Numbered from the stretch's first letter, positions 10,456 through 21,124 are shown. The stretch is DNA of 64,000 nt from Enterobacter quasihormaechei (GCF_004331385.1 NZ_SJON01000001.1:124001-188000); one strand, 5' to 3'. Numbers and translations: made by a program. Notes: generated by a model from the letters alone, not told the origin.

Positions 10456-12156
10456 TCACGCGTTTGGGGGAGGGAGCCAGGCTTCGGTGAAGTCAAACCA
10501 GCCGCGGGTGTTAAGGCGTATCCCGTTGACGCCCGGAGGCGCGCTGATTTGATACTGATAGTTAAAGAGCGGCGTCAGGACGGCAGTTTCCATTAACCGG
10601 CTGAATATGGCCTGAAGCCCTGCGTGTCGATCACGATCGTCGGCCTGCATCTGCACCGCATCCAGCGTGGCCTGTAAATGGGCGTATGCCGGTGCGCTCA
10701 GCAGATGCGGCCAGAGTGCATCGCAGCGGAGCCACTGCTCAAGCGTGTACGCCGGCGCTTCGCCAATCAGTCTGTCTCCCATCATCATGTCTGCCTCGGC
10801 AAGCGGCTGGCACCCGTCCCACGTCTTGGCGTCGTGAAAGATGACGGTCAGTTCGCAACCCTGCCGCGCAAGGTATGCTTTTAACTGGCTGGCCATGGTA
10901 TGAAGCTCAACCGGCAGGTGGTAAACCAGCGTCAATGCCTCTGGCAGCGCAACGTCGGTTAAATCAGGCCATTGGGGGATCGCCCAGCCGGGAAGCAGTT
11001 CCTCGGTAGGCGTGATAAGCCCTTCGTTCAGCGGAAGCGTGTGCAGAAGCGTTGAGAGATGAATGATATTAATCAGCCGCTTTGCCTGAAGCTCGCTCAG
11101 GCGCGCGCTCTGCTTCAGCGTGAGGTAACAGAAGCCCAGGCTGGTGCTGTTACTCACCAGCCGCAGACTGGCCAGCTCGTCGGCCTGACCAATGGCGATT
11201 TGCACCGGGTGGCGGCAGCTGGTACCCAGGCTGTAGTCAAAAAGCTGCGGTGTGATCCAGTACTCTATAGCCTTAAGCAACGGATGGCTGAGGTGATATT
11301 GCTCGTGGCTTTCCAGACGCACCAGCTCGGGCTCAAAAACGCTCAGACGGAAGGGGCCGCTGCCAACCCCGGGGAGACGGGGATGCGCCAGACGGCTACA
11401 GTAGGTCGCCAGCCTGTGCGCCAGCCAGTAGTCAGGCTGATGCAAAATAAATGTCAGGCACTGTGGATGCGTGGTTTCGATGCGAAGGACGCTCCGGAAA
11501 AGTGTGCCCATGCCGGGTTGCGATAACAGCGCCGTCAGGCTTTGCTGGAGTTGCGACGTCTCTATTTTATCGCCGTTATGCCAGTGCAGGGTGGAGCGAA
11601 TATAGAAATGCCAGCGCAGGCCGTCAGCAGAAACGTCCCAGTGATGCGCCAGATCGCCCGTAGGTTCGCTGCTGTTACCGTTGAAACGCGTCAAGCCAGA
11701 GAACGCCTGTCCCGCAAGATGCTGCTCCGCCCGGCCAGGTAAAAACCCCGGCTGAAGCGGCTCCAGCGAGCGATAGTAGGGGATACGCAGCGTTGGCGTA
11801 TCGTTCTGCCACTGCCCGCCCAGAAACGGATGCAACAACGATCGCAAATCTTCAGGCGCGAGCTGGGCCAGCTCCAGGGCGTTATGCTGCTGCCCGCTTT
11901 TCAGCGCCTCTTCCATCATCGTATTACGCAACGAATCCGGGGTGACGTGAAAAAGTAACTCCCCTCGCTTTCCTCGTCCGGACCGGGCGTGCCAGCTTAG
12001 CCAGCCCGCCTCCTGCGCCTGGCGCAGCAGGGTGCGAATGTGGCGCTCGCTGCAAAAGCAGCGGCTGGCAAGTTCACTGATGGTCACCTGCTGCGGCGCG
12101 CCGGCGGAGGGTTGCCACAGACGTTGATACTGGTTAAGACGGTTAAGCTGGCGCAT
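10456..12156 (-). CDS. ybaE: SgrR-family regulator/solute-binding protein YbaE
   Basis: YbaE is an SgrR-like protein of 566 residues, the same length as E. coli YbaE. The N-terminal part (about 1-110) has a winged-helix layout (TISELASRCFCSERHIRTLLRQAQEAGWLSW). The rest resembles a periplasmic-type extracellular solute-binding domain of the oligopeptide-binding class, but there is no signal peptide, so it is expected to be a cytoplasmic ligand-responsive regulator. Its ligand and targets are unknown. It is divergent from cof with about 100 bases between the starts. Confidence 0.9.
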   Translation of the reverse strand: MRQLNRLNQYQRLWQPSAGAPQQVTISELASRCFCSERHIRTLLRQAQEAGWLSWHARSGRGKRGELLFHVTPDSLRNTMMEEALKSGQQHNALELAQLAPEDLRSLLHPFLGGQWQNDTPTLRIPYYRSLEPLQPGFLPGRAEQHLAGQAFSGLTRFNGNSSEPTGDLAHHWDVSADGLRWHFYIRSTLHWHNGDKIETSQLQQSLTALLSQPGMGTLFRSVLRIETTHPQCLTFILHQPDYWLAHRLATYCSRLAHPRLPGVGSGPFRLSVFEPELVRLESHEQYHLSHPLLKAIEYWITPQLFDYSLGTSCRHPVQIAIGQADELASLRLVSNSTSLGFCYLTLKQSARLSELQAKRLINIIHLSTLLHTLPLNEGLITPTEELLPGWAIPQWPDLTDVALPEALTLVYHLPVELHTMASQLKAYLARQGCELTVIFHDAKTWDGCQPLAEADMMMGDRLIGEAPAYTLEQWLRCDALWPHLLSAPAYAHLQATLDAVQMQADDRDRHAGLQAIFSRLMETAVLTPLFNYQYQISAPPGVNGIRLNTRGWFDFTEAWLPPPNA

Positions 12157-12257
12157 GGAAAACCCGGAACAATAATTATCATCTATTCACTATTACTTCC
12201 GTATATCTCACGTAATACTGATGCACAAGTTAACCGCATCACATTTCGGGAGTAATC

Positions 12258-13076
12258 ATGGCTCGGCTCGCTGCATTTGATATGGACGGCACGCTGTTAA
12301 TGCCGGATCACCGTTTAGGGGAGAAAACCCTCAACGCCCTTAAGCGCCTGCACGAGCGTGAAGTCACCCTGACGTTTGCCACCGGTCGTCATGTCCTTGA
12401 AATGCGCCATCTGCTGGGAACATTTTCCCTCGATGCGTTCCTGATCACCGGCAACGGGACGCGCATTCACTCCGTCGACGGCGAGGTGCTGCACCGTCAG
12501 GATCTGAACCCGGAAGTGGCCGATATTGTCCTGCACAGCGCCTGGGATACCCAGGCCAGCGTGCACGTTTTTAACGATGAAGGCTGGTTTACCGGGCGTG
12601 AGATCCCGGACTTACTGCACGCGCACGTCTACAGCGGCTTTAAGTATCAGCTTATCGATTTGCGCCGTATTCCGGCACACAAGGTGACCAAGATCTGCTT
12701 CTGTGGCGATCACGACGACCTCTGCCGCCTGCGCATTCAGCTTAACGAGGCGCTGGGCGACCGGGCACATTTGACCTTCTCAGCGGTGGACTGTCTTGAA
12801 GTGTTGCCGGTGGGCTGTAACAAAGGTTCTGCGCTGGCGGTGCTGAGCGACCATCTGGGGCTGACGATGCAGGACTGCATGGCCTTTGGCGATGCCATGA
12901 ACGACCACGAGATGCTGGGCAGCGTTGGCCGTGGGCTGATCATGGGGAACGCGATGCCGCAACTTATCGCCGCGCTCCCTCATTTACCGGTTATCGGACA
13001 CTGTCGTAACGAAGCGGTGTCCCATTTTTTGACACATTGGCTGGACAAAAATAACCTCCCATATTCCCCCGAATAG
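12258..13076 (+). CDS. cof: HMP-PP phosphatase Cof
   Basis: Cof is a HAD-superfamily phosphatase of the Cof subfamily (type IIB cap). In E. coli it hydrolyses the thiamine precursor HMP-PP and several other phosphorylated metabolites. The 272-residue product has the nucleophile motif DMDGT at 8-12, the lysine-containing VGCNKGSAL motif, and the [10 protein letters not shown] motif binding magnesium. Length and ends ([11 protein letters not shown] ... PYSPE) equal the E. coli protein. GGGAG precedes the ATG. It is followed by a bidirectional terminator shared with the convergent cdsH. Confidence 0.96.
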   Translation: MARLAAFDMDGTLLMPDHRLGEKTLNALKRLHEREVTLTFATGRHVLEMRHLLGTFSLDAFLITGNGTRIHSVDGEVLHRQDLNPEVADIVLHSAWDTQASVHVFNDEGWFTGREIPDLLHAHVYSGFKYQLIDLRRIPAHKVTKICFCGDHDDLCRLRIQLNEALGDRAHLTFSAVDCLEVLPVGCNKGSALAVLSDHLGLTMQDCMAFGDAMNDHEMLGSVGRGLIMGNAMPQLIAALPHLPVIGHCRNEAVSHFLTHWLDKNNLPYSPE

Positions 13077-13090
13077 CGAGATCCTTCCAG

Positions 13091-13119
13091 CAAGCCAGGC
13101 TTAAGTCTGGCTTTTTTTT
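13091..13119. terminator. Bidirectional terminator between cof and cdsH
   Basis: AAGCCAG and CTGGCTT form a stem with short complementary bases inside the loop, followed by a run of eight T on the plus strand. Confidence 0.85.
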
Positions 13120-14164
13120 ATTTCACCAGCTGAGAAATCTGCGCTTTCCACGGTTCAACATCGCCAATATTGGCCTGTACCCATTGCGCGTTGTAATAGG
13201 TCTCCAGGTAGCGCTCTCCGCTGTCGCACAGCAGCGTGACGACAGAGCCGGTACGGCCTTCTTCACGCATCCTCACCGCCAGCTGTAGCGCGCCCCACAT
13301 ATTGGTGCCGGTTGAGGCCCCGACCTTACGGCCAAGCTGTGTCTCCAGCCAGTGCGCCGTCGCGACGCTGGCAGCGTCCGGCACGCGAAGCATCTCATCC
13401 ACAACGTCCGGAATGAACGACGGTTCCACGCGCGGGCGGCCAATCCCTTCGATTTTGCTACCCACGGGGCTACGCAGGCCGGCATCGCGGGATTGCCAGT
13501 AATCAAGGAACACCGAGTTCTGCGGATCGACCACCATCAACTGGGTATCGTAGCCCTGACAGCGAATGTAGCGTCCGATAGTGGCGGAGGTTCCGCCCGT
13601 ACCGGCGCTCATCACAATGTACGACGGAACCGGATGCGGTTCGTGGGTCATTTGGCGGAAAATACTGTCTGCAATATTGTTATTGCCGCGCCAGTCTGTG
13701 GCGCGCTCGGCGAAGGTGAACTGGTCCATATAATGGCCATTCAGCTCGCGGGCCAGCATTTCGGAGGCCGCGTAGATTTCGCAGGCGCTTTCCACAAAGT
13801 GGCAGCGTCCGCCGTAAAATTCGATTTGTTCGACTTTGCGTTTCGCCGTGCAGGAAGGCATCACGGCGATAAACGGCAGGCCCAGCAGGCGGGCAAAGTA
13901 GGCCTCGGAGACGGCAGTAGAGCCGGATGAGGATTCAATAATCGTGGTGCCTTCTTTAATCCAGCCGTTACATAAACCGTATAAAAAGAGTGAACGCGCC
14001 AGGCGATGCTTCAGGCTGCCTGTAGGATGGGTACTTTCATCCTTCAGATAGAGCTGAATACCGGGAAATCCTGGCAGAGGCAGGCGGATTAAGTGGGTGT
14101 CTGCCGAGCGCTGATAGTCGGCATTTATTTCGCTGATGGCATGTTTAACCCAGGTGCTATTCAT
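13118..14164 (-). CDS. cdsH: PLP-dependent cysteine desulfhydrase, CdsH type
   Basis: This is a fold-type II PLP enzyme of the cysteine synthase family, 348 residues. The PLP lysine is Lys52 in [10 protein letters not shown], and the glycine-rich phosphate-binding loop is [14 protein letters not shown]. Placement back to back with decR matches Salmonella cdsH (STM0458) next to ybaO, shown there to be a cysteine desulfhydrase that releases hydrogen sulfide; E. coli K-12 lacks this gene. Function by orthology is likely but was not tested here. Only about 115 bases separate the two divergent starts, so DecR control from the shared region is probable. Confidence 0.82.
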   Translation of the reverse strand: MNSTWVKHAISEINADYQRSADTHLIRLPLPGFPGIQLYLKDESTHPTGSLKHRLARSLFLYGLCNGWIKEGTTIIESSSGSTAVSEAYFARLLGLPFIAVMPSCTAKRKVEQIEFYGGRCHFVESACEIYAASEMLARELNGHYMDQFTFAERATDWRGNNNIADSIFRQMTHEPHPVPSYIVMSAGTGGTSATIGRYIRCQGYDTQLMVVDPQNSVFLDYWQSRDAGLRSPVGSKIEGIGRPRVEPSFIPDVVDEMLRVPDAASVATAHWLETQLGRKVGASTGTNMWGALQLAVRMREEGRTGSVVTLLCDSGERYLETYYNAQWVQANIGDVEPWKAQISQLVK

Positions 14165-14279
14165 CGTAGTTATCCGTTTGTCATTTTGTGCCCAGCATAG
14201 CGAAAAGCACAGAAAAAATTGTTGCTATCTGGCCTTTAAAATAGAATGTATGGAGAATAATTTTCTCTGCGAGGTGGGT

Positions 14280-14738
14280 ATGCTAGATAAAATTGACCGT
14301 AAGCTGCTTTCTTTGCTGCAAAGCGACTGCACCCTCTCTTTGCAGGCGCTGGCCGATGCCGTTAATCTGACCACCACGCCGTGCTGGAAGCGCCTCAAGA
14401 AGCTGGAAGATGATGGCATTCTGCTGGGACGCGTGGCGCTGCTGGATCCCGAAAAACTGGGGCTTGGACTGACCGCCTTCGTCCTGATAAAAACGCAGCA
14501 TCACAGCAGTGAATGGTACAGCCGCTTCGTCACGCAGGTTTCCGATATGCCCGAGGTGCTCGGCTTCTGGCGCATGGCGGGGGAATACGACTATCTGATG
14601 CGCGTTCAGGTGGCGGACATGAAGCGCTACGATGATTTTTACAAGCGTCTGGTCAACAGCGTACCGGGCTTGTCCGATGTCACCTCCAGTTTTGCCATGG
14701 AACAGATTAAATACACCACAGCATTACCCATTGAATAA
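14280..14738 (+). CDS. decR: Cysteine-responsive Lrp/AsnC-family regulator DecR
   Basis: DecR (YbaO) activates cysteine-detoxification genes when cysteine is in excess; in E. coli its target is cyuPA. The start [14 protein letters not shown] at 14280 gives 152 residues, as in E. coli; the frame extends upstream to 14136 across the promoter region, without conservation. The N-terminal HTH ([27 protein letters not shown]) is followed by the RAM ligand-binding domain ([20 protein letters not shown]). Its divergent partner cdsH is the likely local target. mdlA begins 30 bases downstream. Confidence 0.95.
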   Translation: MLDKIDRKLLSLLQSDCTLSLQALADAVNLTTTPCWKRLKKLEDDGILLGRVALLDPEKLGLGLTAFVLIKTQHHSSEWYSRFVTQVSDMPEVLGFWRMAGEYDYLMRVQVADMKRYDDFYKRLVNSVPGLSDVTSSFAMEQIKYTTALPIE

Positions 14739-14768
14739 CATCATAAAATACCTTCAGGAAAATACCGC

Positions 14769-16523
14769 GTGCGATTATTTGCCCAATTAAGCTGGTACTT
14801 TCGTCGGGAGTGGCAACGCTACCTCGGCGCGGTGGCCCTGCTTATCATCATTGCCATCCTGCAACTGCTCCCGCCCAAAGTGGTGGGATACGTCGTGGAT
14901 GGCGTTACCGAACAACATTACACCGCCGCACGGGTGATGATGTGGGTCGGCACGCTGGTGCTGACGGCCGTGGTGGTTTACCTGCTGCGCTATGTCTGGC
15001 GCGTGCTGCTGTTCGGCGCGTCCTACCAGCTTGCCGTGGAGCTGCGCGAAGATTTTTACCGCCAGCTGAGCCGCCAGCACCCTGAGTTTTATCTGCGTCA
15101 CCGTACCGGGGATCTCATCGCCCGCGCCACTAACGACGTGGATCGCGTGGTGTTTGCCGCCGGCGAAGGGGTATTAACGCTGGTGGATTCCCTGGTGATG
15201 GGCTGTGCGGTACTGATTGTGATGTCTACGCAAATTAGCTGGGAGCTCACTTTGCTGGCGCTGCTGCCGATGCCGCTGATGGCGCTGGCGATTAACCGCT
15301 ACGGCGAGCAGCTCCATGAACGCTTCAAGCTGGCGCAGGCGGCGTTCTCGTCGCTGAACGATCGCACCCAGGAAAGCATGACCAGCATCCGCATGATCAA
15401 AGCGTTTGGTCTGGAAGACAGGCAGTCCGCGCTGTTTGCCGCAGACGCCGCCGACACCGGCGCGAAAAACATGCGCGTGGCGCGGATTGACGCCCGTTTC
15501 GATCCGACAATTTATATTGCGATTGGCATGGCGAACCTGCTGGCGGTTGGCGGCGGCAGCTGGATGGTGGTGCAAGGCACGATGACCCTCGGTCAGCTAA
15601 CCAGCTTTGCGATGTACCTCGGGCTGATGATCTGGCCGATGCTGGCGCTGGCCTGGATGTTTAATATCGTTGAGCGCGGGAGCGCCGCCTACAGCCGTAT
15701 CCGCGCCATGCTGGCGGAAGTGCCGGTGGTGAACGATGGCAGCGAGCCGGTACCGGAAGGTCCGGGTATCCTGAAGGCTGACGTTCGCGCCTTTATCTAC
15801 CCGCAAACGGAACACCCGGTGCTTGAAAACGTCAGCTTCACGCTGCGGCCTGGTCAGATGCTGGGCATCTGCGGCCCGACGGGGTCCGGAAAAAGTACCC
15901 TCCTGTCACTCATTCAGCGCCATTTTGACGTGAGCGAAGGCGATATCCGTTTCCACGACGTCCCCCTGCCGCGTCTGCTGCTGGATGACTGGCGCAGCCG
16001 ACTGGCGGTCGTCAGCCAGACGCCGTTTTTGTTTTCAGACACCATTGCCAACAATATCGCGCTCGGGTGCCCGACGGCGACGCAGGACGAGATCGAGCAC
16101 GTAGCGCGCCTGGCCAGCGTCCACGAGGATATTTTGCGCCTGCCGCAGGGCTACGACACGGAAGTGGGGGAGCGGGGCGTGATGCTCTCCGGTGGACAAA
16201 AGCAGCGTATCTCCATCGCCCGCGCGCTGCTGCTGAACGCTGAGATCCTGATTCTGGATGATGCGCTGTCGGCGGTTGACGGGCGTACCGAGCATCAAAT
16301 TCTGCATAACCTTCGCCAGTGGGGGGAGGGGCGCACGGTCATCATCAGCGCGCACCGTCTGTCGGCGCTTACCGAAGCCAGTGAAATTATGGTGCTTCAG
16401 CACGGACATATTGCCCAGCGTGGTCAGCATGAGCAGCTCGCCGGGCAGACCGGCTGGTATCGGGATATGTACCGCTATCAACAGCTTGAAGCCGCGCTGG
16501 ATGAGGAGGTGGCCGATGCGTAA
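14769..16523 (+). CDS. mdlA: ABC exporter half-transporter MdlA
   Basis: MdlA is a multidrug-type ABC half-transporter in the inner membrane, predicted to pair with MdlB. It starts with GTG at 14769 ([15 protein letters not shown], as in E. coli) and has 584 residues. Six membrane helices fill about 1-310. The ATPase domain has Walker [10 protein letters not shown], signature LSGGQKQR and Walker [10 protein letters not shown]. The residue after the Walker B aspartate is Asp, not Glu, so this partner carries the degenerate hydrolysis site usual in heterodimeric exporters. The substrate is unknown. The gene overlaps mdlB by 8 bases. Confidence 0.96.
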   Translation: MRLFAQLSWYFRREWQRYLGAVALLIIIAILQLLPPKVVGYVVDGVTEQHYTAARVMMWVGTLVLTAVVVYLLRYVWRVLLFGASYQLAVELREDFYRQLSRQHPEFYLRHRTGDLIARATNDVDRVVFAAGEGVLTLVDSLVMGCAVLIVMSTQISWELTLLALLPMPLMALAINRYGEQLHERFKLAQAAFSSLNDRTQESMTSIRMIKAFGLEDRQSALFAADAADTGAKNMRVARIDARFDPTIYIAIGMANLLAVGGGSWMVVQGTMTLGQLTSFAMYLGLMIWPMLALAWMFNIVERGSAAYSRIRAMLAEVPVVNDGSEPVPEGPGILKADVRAFIYPQTEHPVLENVSFTLRPGQMLGICGPTGSGKSTLLSLIQRHFDVSEGDIRFHDVPLPRLLLDDWRSRLAVVSQTPFLFSDTIANNIALGCPTATQDEIEHVARLASVHEDILRLPQGYDTEVGERGVMLSGGQKQRISIARALLLNAEILILDDALSAVDGRTEHQILHNLRQWGEGRTVIISAHRLSALTEASEIMVLQHGHIAQRGQHEQLAGQTGWYRDMYRYQQLEAALDEEVADA

Positions 16524-18297
16524 GTTTGGACAGATGTGGCCGACGTTAAAACGGCTGCTCGCCTATGGCTCACCGTGGCGCAAACCGCTTTCCATCGCCG
16601 TGCTGTTGCTGTGGATCGCCGCGATTGCAGAGGTGACCGGCCCGCTGCTAATCAGCTATTTCATCGATAACATGGTGGCGAAGCGCTATCTGCCGCTGGG
16701 GCTGGTGGCGGGGCTGGGCGTGGCGTATGTCGGGCTACAGCTGACGGCGGCGGGGCTACACTATGCGCAGTCGCTGCTGTTTAACCGGGCCGCCGTGGGC
16801 GTGGTTCAGCAGCTACGCACGGATGTGATGGATGCCGCGCTGCGCCAGCCGCTGAGCGAGTTTGATACCCAGCCGGTCGGACAGGTCATTTCGCGCGTCA
16901 CTAACGACACCGAAGTGATCCGCGACCTGTACGTCACCGTTGTCGCAACGGTTCTGCGCAGTGCCGCGTTAATTGGCGCGATGCTGGTGGCGATGTTCAG
17001 CCTGGACTGGCGGATGGCGCTGGTGGCAATCACCATTTTCCCGGCGGTGCTGATCGTGATGGTGATTTACCAGCGCTACAGCACGCCGATCGTGCGCCGC
17101 GTGCGCGCTTACCTTGCGGATATCAATGATGGCTTCAACGAAGTGATCAACGGCATGAGCGTTATTCAGCAGTTTCGCCAGCAGGCGCGTTTTGGCGAGC
17201 GAATGGGGGAAGCCAGCCGCTCGCACTATATGGCGCGGATGCAGACGTTACGCCTGGACGGTTTCCTTTTACGTCCGCTGCTGAGCCTCTTCTCGGCGCT
17301 GGTGCTGTGCGGGCTGTTGATGCTGTTTGGCCTGACGACGCGCGGAACCATTGAGGTGGGGGTGCTGTACGCGTTTATCAGCTACCTCGGACGCCTCAAC
17401 GAGCCGCTGATTGAACTCACCACGCAGCAGTCGATGCTGCAACAGGCGGTGGTCGCGGGCGAGCGTGTGTTCGAGCTGATGGACAGGCCGCGTCAGACCT
17501 ATGGCGATGACGACCGCCCGCTGGAAAGTGGATCTATCGCGTTCGATCATGTTTCGTTTGCCTACCGCGACGACCAGCTTGTCTTGCAGGATATCAACCT
17601 GGATGTGCCGTCGCGCGGTTTTGTCGCCCTGGTTGGGCATACCGGCAGCGGCAAAAGCACGCTCGCCAGTTTGCTGATGGGCTACTATCCGTTGACGCAG
17701 GGGGAGATCCGTCTGGACGGACGGCCTCTTGCCGCGCTTAGCCACAACGCGTTGCGCAAGGGCGTTGCGATGGTGCAGCAGGATCCGGTGGTGCTGGCCG
17801 ATACCTTTTATGCCAACGTGACGCTGGGGCGACCGTTCACGCCTGAGCAGGTCTGGGAGGTGCTGGAGACGGTACAGCTGGCGGATCTGGCGCGCGGGTT
17901 AAGCGAGGGGATCTATACCCGGCTGGGTGAGCAGGGCAACAACCTCTCCGTCGGGCAAAAGCAACTGCTGGCGCTGGCGCGCGTGCTGATTGAGACGCCG
18001 CAGGTGCTGATTCTGGATGAAGCGACCGCCAGCATCGACTCCGGTACCGAGCAGGCGATCCAGCAGGCGCTGGCTGCCGTGCGGGATCGCACCACGCTTG
18101 TGGTGATCGCCCACCGCCTTTCAACCATCGTCGATGCCGATACCATTCTGGTGCTGCACCGTGGTCAGGCCGTTGAACGGGGAACGCACAGGGAGCTGCT
18201 TGAGGCAAAAGGGCGCTACTGGCAGATGTATCAGTTGCAGCTGGCAGGCGACGAGCTGGCCGCCAGCGTACGCGAGGATGAGTCACTCAGCGCCTGA
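16516..18297 (+). CDS. mdlB: ABC exporter half-transporter MdlB
   Basis: MdlB is the partner half-transporter of MdlA. The ATG at 16516 overlaps the end of mdlA, sits behind GAGGAGGTGG and gives 593 residues, the E. coli length; an open frame reaching back to 16258 lies entirely inside mdlA and was rejected. Six membrane helices are followed by Walker [10 protein letters not shown], the variant signature LSVGQKQL and Walker [11 protein letters not shown] with the catalytic Glu. The heterodimer would have asymmetric ATP sites: MdlA supplies the degenerate Walker B and MdlB the variant signature. Confidence 0.96.
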   Translation: MRKFGQMWPTLKRLLAYGSPWRKPLSIAVLLLWIAAIAEVTGPLLISYFIDNMVAKRYLPLGLVAGLGVAYVGLQLTAAGLHYAQSLLFNRAAVGVVQQLRTDVMDAALRQPLSEFDTQPVGQVISRVTNDTEVIRDLYVTVVATVLRSAALIGAMLVAMFSLDWRMALVAITIFPAVLIVMVIYQRYSTPIVRRVRAYLADINDGFNEVINGMSVIQQFRQQARFGERMGEASRSHYMARMQTLRLDGFLLRPLLSLFSALVLCGLLMLFGLTTRGTIEVGVLYAFISYLGRLNEPLIELTTQQSMLQQAVVAGERVFELMDRPRQTYGDDDRPLESGSIAFDHVSFAYRDDQLVLQDINLDVPSRGFVALVGHTGSGKSTLASLLMGYYPLTQGEIRLDGRPLAALSHNALRKGVAMVQQDPVVLADTFYANVTLGRPFTPEQVWEVLETVQLADLARGLSEGIYTRLGEQGNNLSVGQKQLLALARVLIETPQVLILDEATASIDSGTEQAIQQALAAVRDRTTLVVIAHRLSTIVDADTILVLHRGQAVERGTHRELLEAKGRYWQMYQLQLAGDELAASVREDESLSA

Positions 18298-18350
18298 TGC
18301 ACCATTCCAAGGCAATGTGCTAACAGACATACCTGTTGGTGCAAAACGGA

Positions 18351-18382
18351 AACGCACCCTGCACCGTCATGGTGCGTTTTTT
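18351..18382 (+). terminator. Intrinsic terminator after mdlB, coincident with an NtrC site
   Basis: GCACC and GGTGC form a stem around GTCAT, followed by eight T. The outer CGCACC copy at 18353-18358 offers an alternative pairing. The same bases read as an NtrC-binding site. Confidence 0.7.
18360..18376 (+). promoter_or_regulatory. Putative NtrC (NRI) binding site for glnK
   Basis: TGCACCGTCATGGTGCG matches the NtrC consensus TGCACC-N5-GGTGCA at 11 of 12 half-site positions. It is centred about 72 bases upstream of the -24 element, a usual enhancer distance. A weaker TGCACC half-site with a poor partner overlaps the mdlB stop at 18298. Confidence 0.75.
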
Positions 18383-18438
18383 TTCACCCGTTCTCTGAGC
18401 ATGCGCGCCGCGCCGCTTTCCTTCTCACATTTCACTTC

Positions 18439-18454
18439 TGGCACACCCTTTGCA
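18439..18454 (+). promoter_or_regulatory. Sigma-54 promoter of glnK-amtB
   Basis: TGGCACACCCTTTGCA has GG (18440-18441) and GC (18452-18453) separated by 10 bases, the defining -24/-12 spacing of sigma-54. It lies about 55 bases before the glnK start. NtrC-sigma-54 control of glnK-amtB is established in E. coli. Confidence 0.9.
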
Positions 18455-18508
18455 ATGTCCCTTTCGTGTTAGCTGCGGCCATTACCGAATTCTGACTGGA
18501 GGGGATTT

Positions 18509-18847
18509 ATGAAGCTGGTTACGGTGGTAATTAAACCATTCAAACTCGAAGACGTGCGCGAAGCGCTGTCTTCCATGGGTATTCAGGGGCTGACCGTCAC
18601 CGAAGTGAAAGGCTTTGGGCGTCAGAAAGGTCATGCCGAGCTTTATCGCGGGGCGGAATACAGCGTTAACTTCCTGCCAAAAGTTAAGATTGACGTGGCG
18701 ATTGCCGACGATCAGCTTGATGAGGTGATTGATGTGGTCAGCAAAGCGGCCTACACCGGCAAAATTGGCGACGGCAAAATTTTCGTTGCTGAACTACAGC
18801 GCGTCATTCGCATCCGTACCGGCGAATCTGACGAAGCGGCGTTGTAA
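18509..18847 (+). CDS. glnK: Nitrogen regulatory PII protein GlnK
   Basis: GlnK is a trimeric PII signal protein that senses 2-oxoglutarate, ATP/ADP and glutamine (through uridylylation) and blocks the AmtB channel when ammonium is plentiful. It has 112 residues. The uridylylated residue is Tyr51 in the T-loop motif LYRGAEYSVNFLPK, and the PII C-terminal signature TGKIGDGKIFV is intact. GGAGGGG precedes the ATG. It is first in the operon with amtB, under the sigma-54 promoter upstream. Confidence 0.98.
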   Translation: MKLVTVVIKPFKLEDVREALSSMGIQGLTVTEVKGFGRQKGHAELYRGAEYSVNFLPKVKIDVAIADDQLDEVIDVVSKAAYTGKIGDGKIFVAELQRVIRIRTGESDEAAL

Positions 18848-18882
18848 GTAACTCCTGGCACACAGTGATAGGGATCGAGAAA

Positions 18883-20169
18883 ATGAAGAGAACAACAATG
18901 AAAACAGCTCTGGGGTCGCTGGCACTGCTGCCGGGCCTGGCAATGGCTGCACCTGCCGTGGCAGACAAAGCCGATAACGCGTTTATGATGATTTGCACCG
19001 CGCTGGTGCTGTTCATGACGATCCCGGGCATCGCGCTGTTTTACGGCGGCCTGATCCGCGGCAAGAACGTGCTCTCCATGCTGACGCAGGTTGCCGTGAC
19101 GTTCGCGCTGGTGTGCGTGCTGTGGGTGGTTTACGGTTACTCGCTGGCCTTCGGCGAGGGTAACGCCTTCTTCGGCAACGTTAACTGGGCGATGCTGAAA
19201 AATATCGAGCTGACCGCGGTAATGGGCAGCTTCTATCAGTATATTCACGTCGCGTTCCAGGGCTCGTTCGCCTGCATCACCGTGGGGCTGATTGTGGGCG
19301 CGCTGGCCGAGCGTATCCGCTTCTCTGCGGTACTGATTTTTGTGGTGGTCTGGCTGACGCTCTCTTATATCCCGATTGCGCATATGGTCTGGGGCGGCGG
19401 TCTGCTGGCTTCCCATGGCGCGCTGGACTTTGCGGGCGGTACCGTTGTGCACATCAACGCCGCGGTAGCAGGCCTGGTCGGCGCATACCTGATTGGCAAA
19501 CGCGTGGGCTTCGGGAAAGAAGCGTTCAAACCGCACAACCTGCCGATGGTCTTTACCGGCACAGCCATCCTCTACTTTGGCTGGTTCGGCTTCAACGCCG
19601 GTTCAGCCAGTGCCGCTAACGAAATCGCCGCGCTGGCCTTCGTGAATACCGTAGTGGCAACCGCCGGCGCTATCCTCTCTTGGGTATTTGGCGAGTGGGC
19701 CGTTCGCGGCAAGCCTTCGCTGCTGGGTGCCTGTTCAGGGGCGATTGCCGGCCTGGTGGGCATCACGCCTGCGTGCGGTTACGTTGGAGTGGGCGGCGCG
19801 CTGCTGATCGGCATCGTCGCCGGTCTGGCGGGGCTGTGGGGCGTTACCGCGCTGAAACGTATTCTGCGCGTTGACGATCCGTGCGACGTGTTCGGCGTGC
19901 ACGGCGTGTGCGGCATCATCGGCTGCGTGATGACGGGTATCTTCGCGGCGCAGTCTCTCGGCGGCGTGGGCTACGCGGAAGGCGTGACCATGATGCACCA
20001 GGTGCTGGTCCAGCTGGAAAGCATTGCCATTACCGTTGTCTGGTCGGGCGTGGTGGCCTTTATCGGCTACAAGCTGGCCGATATGACCGTCGGGCTGCGC
20101 GTGCCGGAAGAGCAGGAGCGCGAAGGTCTGGACGTCAACAGCCACGGCGAGAATGCTTATAACGCATGA
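18883..20169 (+). CDS. amtB: Ammonium channel AmtB
   Basis: AmtB is the trimeric inner-membrane channel that conducts ammonium into the cell under nitrogen limitation. The ATG at 18883 (MKRTTMKTALGSLALL) gives 428 residues, the E. coli length; 18865 is an alternative in-frame start. A cleavable signal peptide ends at LAMAAPAV, followed by eleven membrane segments. The pore histidines are visible in YQYIHVAFQGS/GGTVVHINAA and DVFGVHGVCG. The C-terminal tail that contacts GlnK is conserved (EEQEREGLDVNSHGENAYNA). It is co-transcribed with glnK, 35 bases apart. Confidence 0.98.
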   Translation: MKRTTMKTALGSLALLPGLAMAAPAVADKADNAFMMICTALVLFMTIPGIALFYGGLIRGKNVLSMLTQVAVTFALVCVLWVVYGYSLAFGEGNAFFGNVNWAMLKNIELTAVMGSFYQYIHVAFQGSFACITVGLIVGALAERIRFSAVLIFVVVWLTLSYIPIAHMVWGGGLLASHGALDFAGGTVVHINAAVAGLVGAYLIGKRVGFGKEAFKPHNLPMVFTGTAILYFGWFGFNAGSASAANEIAALAFVNTVVATAGAILSWVFGEWAVRGKPSLLGACSGAIAGLVGITPACGYVGVGGALLIGIVAGLAGLWGVTALKRILRVDDPCDVFGVHGVCGIIGCVMTGIFAAQSLGGVGYAEGVTMMHQVLVQLESIAITVVWSGVVAFIGYKLADMTVGLRVPEEQEREGLDVNSHGENAYNA

Positions 20170-20180
20170 TCTGCGTGCTT

Positions 20181-20260
20181 TGCCGGGTGGCGGCTTCGTC
20201 TACCCGGCCTGCAAAAACAGGATCCTCAGGCCCGGTAAGCGTAGCGTTACCGGGCTTTTT
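20181..20260. repeat. REP/BIME element after amtB, ending in a terminator
   Basis: A REP-like palindrome (GCCGGGTGGCGGC ... TACCCGGCCTGC, 20182-20211) is followed by a second, inverted unit GCCCGGTAA-GCGTAGCG-TTACCGGGC (20230-20255) and five T. The pair has BIME architecture and lies between the convergent genes amtB and tesB. Confidence 0.8.
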
Positions 20261-20263
20261 ACA

Positions 20264-21124
20264 TCATCCTCTGTTACGCATGACCCCTTCCTGGACCGTC
20301 GAGGCCACCAGCACGCCATCCTGGGTATAAAACTCCCCGCGTACAAAGCCGCGCGCGCTGGACGCAGAGGTACTCTCCACGCTGTAAAGCAGCCATTGGT
20401 TCATATCGAACGGACGGTGGAACCACATAGAGTGGTCAATTGTGGCAACCTGCATCCCTTTTTCCAGGAATCCCACGCCGTGCGGCTGTAGCGCAACCGG
20501 CAGGAAGTTGAAATCCGACGCATACCCGAGCAGATACTGGTGCACGCGCAAATCTGCCGGAACGCTGCCGTTGGCGCGGATCCACACCTGACGGGTGGGC
20601 TCGGAAGCGTGACCCTTCATGGGGTTATGAAATTCCACCGGGCGGATCTCCAGTGGCTTATCGCACAGAAACTTCTCTTTTACCTGCGGCGGCAGCAGAT
20701 GCGCGAGCGCGCGCGCGATGTCGGTTTCCGATTTCAGATCGTCCGGCGACGGGGCAGGGGGCATCGTTTTTTGATGCTCATACCCCGGCTCTGGCGCCTG
20801 GAACGAGGCGGTCATGTAAAAGATGGGTTTTCCATGTTGGATGGCCGCCACGCGGCGGGCGCTGAAGCTTTGGCCGTCACGCAGAACTTCCACGTCGTAC
20901 ACAATCGGTTTAGCGCTGTCGCCAGGGCGTAAAAAGTAGCTGTGGAACGAATGCACCAGACGGTCTGCCGGGACGGTCTCCTTTGCGGCATACAGCGCTT
21001 GCCCCACGACCTGGCCGCCAAAAACCTGGCGTAAGCCTAAATCTTCGCTCTGTCCGCGAAACAGCCCTTCTTCTATTTTTTCCAGGTTCAGCAATGTCAG
21101 CAGATTGTTCAGTGCCTGACTCAT
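20264..21124 (-). CDS. tesB: Acyl-CoA thioesterase II TesB
   Basis: TesB is a broad-range acyl-CoA thioesterase built from two fused hot-dog domains. The start [20 protein letters not shown] at 21124 gives 286 residues, as in E. coli; four extra in-frame residues upstream are not conserved. Known active-site regions are present: [10 protein letters not shown] (Asp), [10 protein letters not shown] (Thr/Ser region) and [16 protein letters not shown] (Gln). It is convergent with amtB and divergent from ybaY. Confidence 0.97.
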   Translation of the reverse strand: MSQALNNLLTLLNLEKIEEGLFRGQSEDLGLRQVFGGQVVGQALYAAKETVPADRLVHSFHSYFLRPGDSAKPIVYDVEVLRDGQSFSARRVAAIQHGKPIFYMTASFQAPEPGYEHQKTMPPAPSPDDLKSETDIARALAHLLPPQVKEKFLCDKPLEIRPVEFHNPMKGHASEPTRQVWIRANGSVPADLRVHQYLLGYASDFNFLPVALQPHGVGFLEKGMQVATIDHSMWFHRPFDMNQWLLYSVESTSASSARGFVRGEFYTQDGVLVASTVQEGVMRNRG

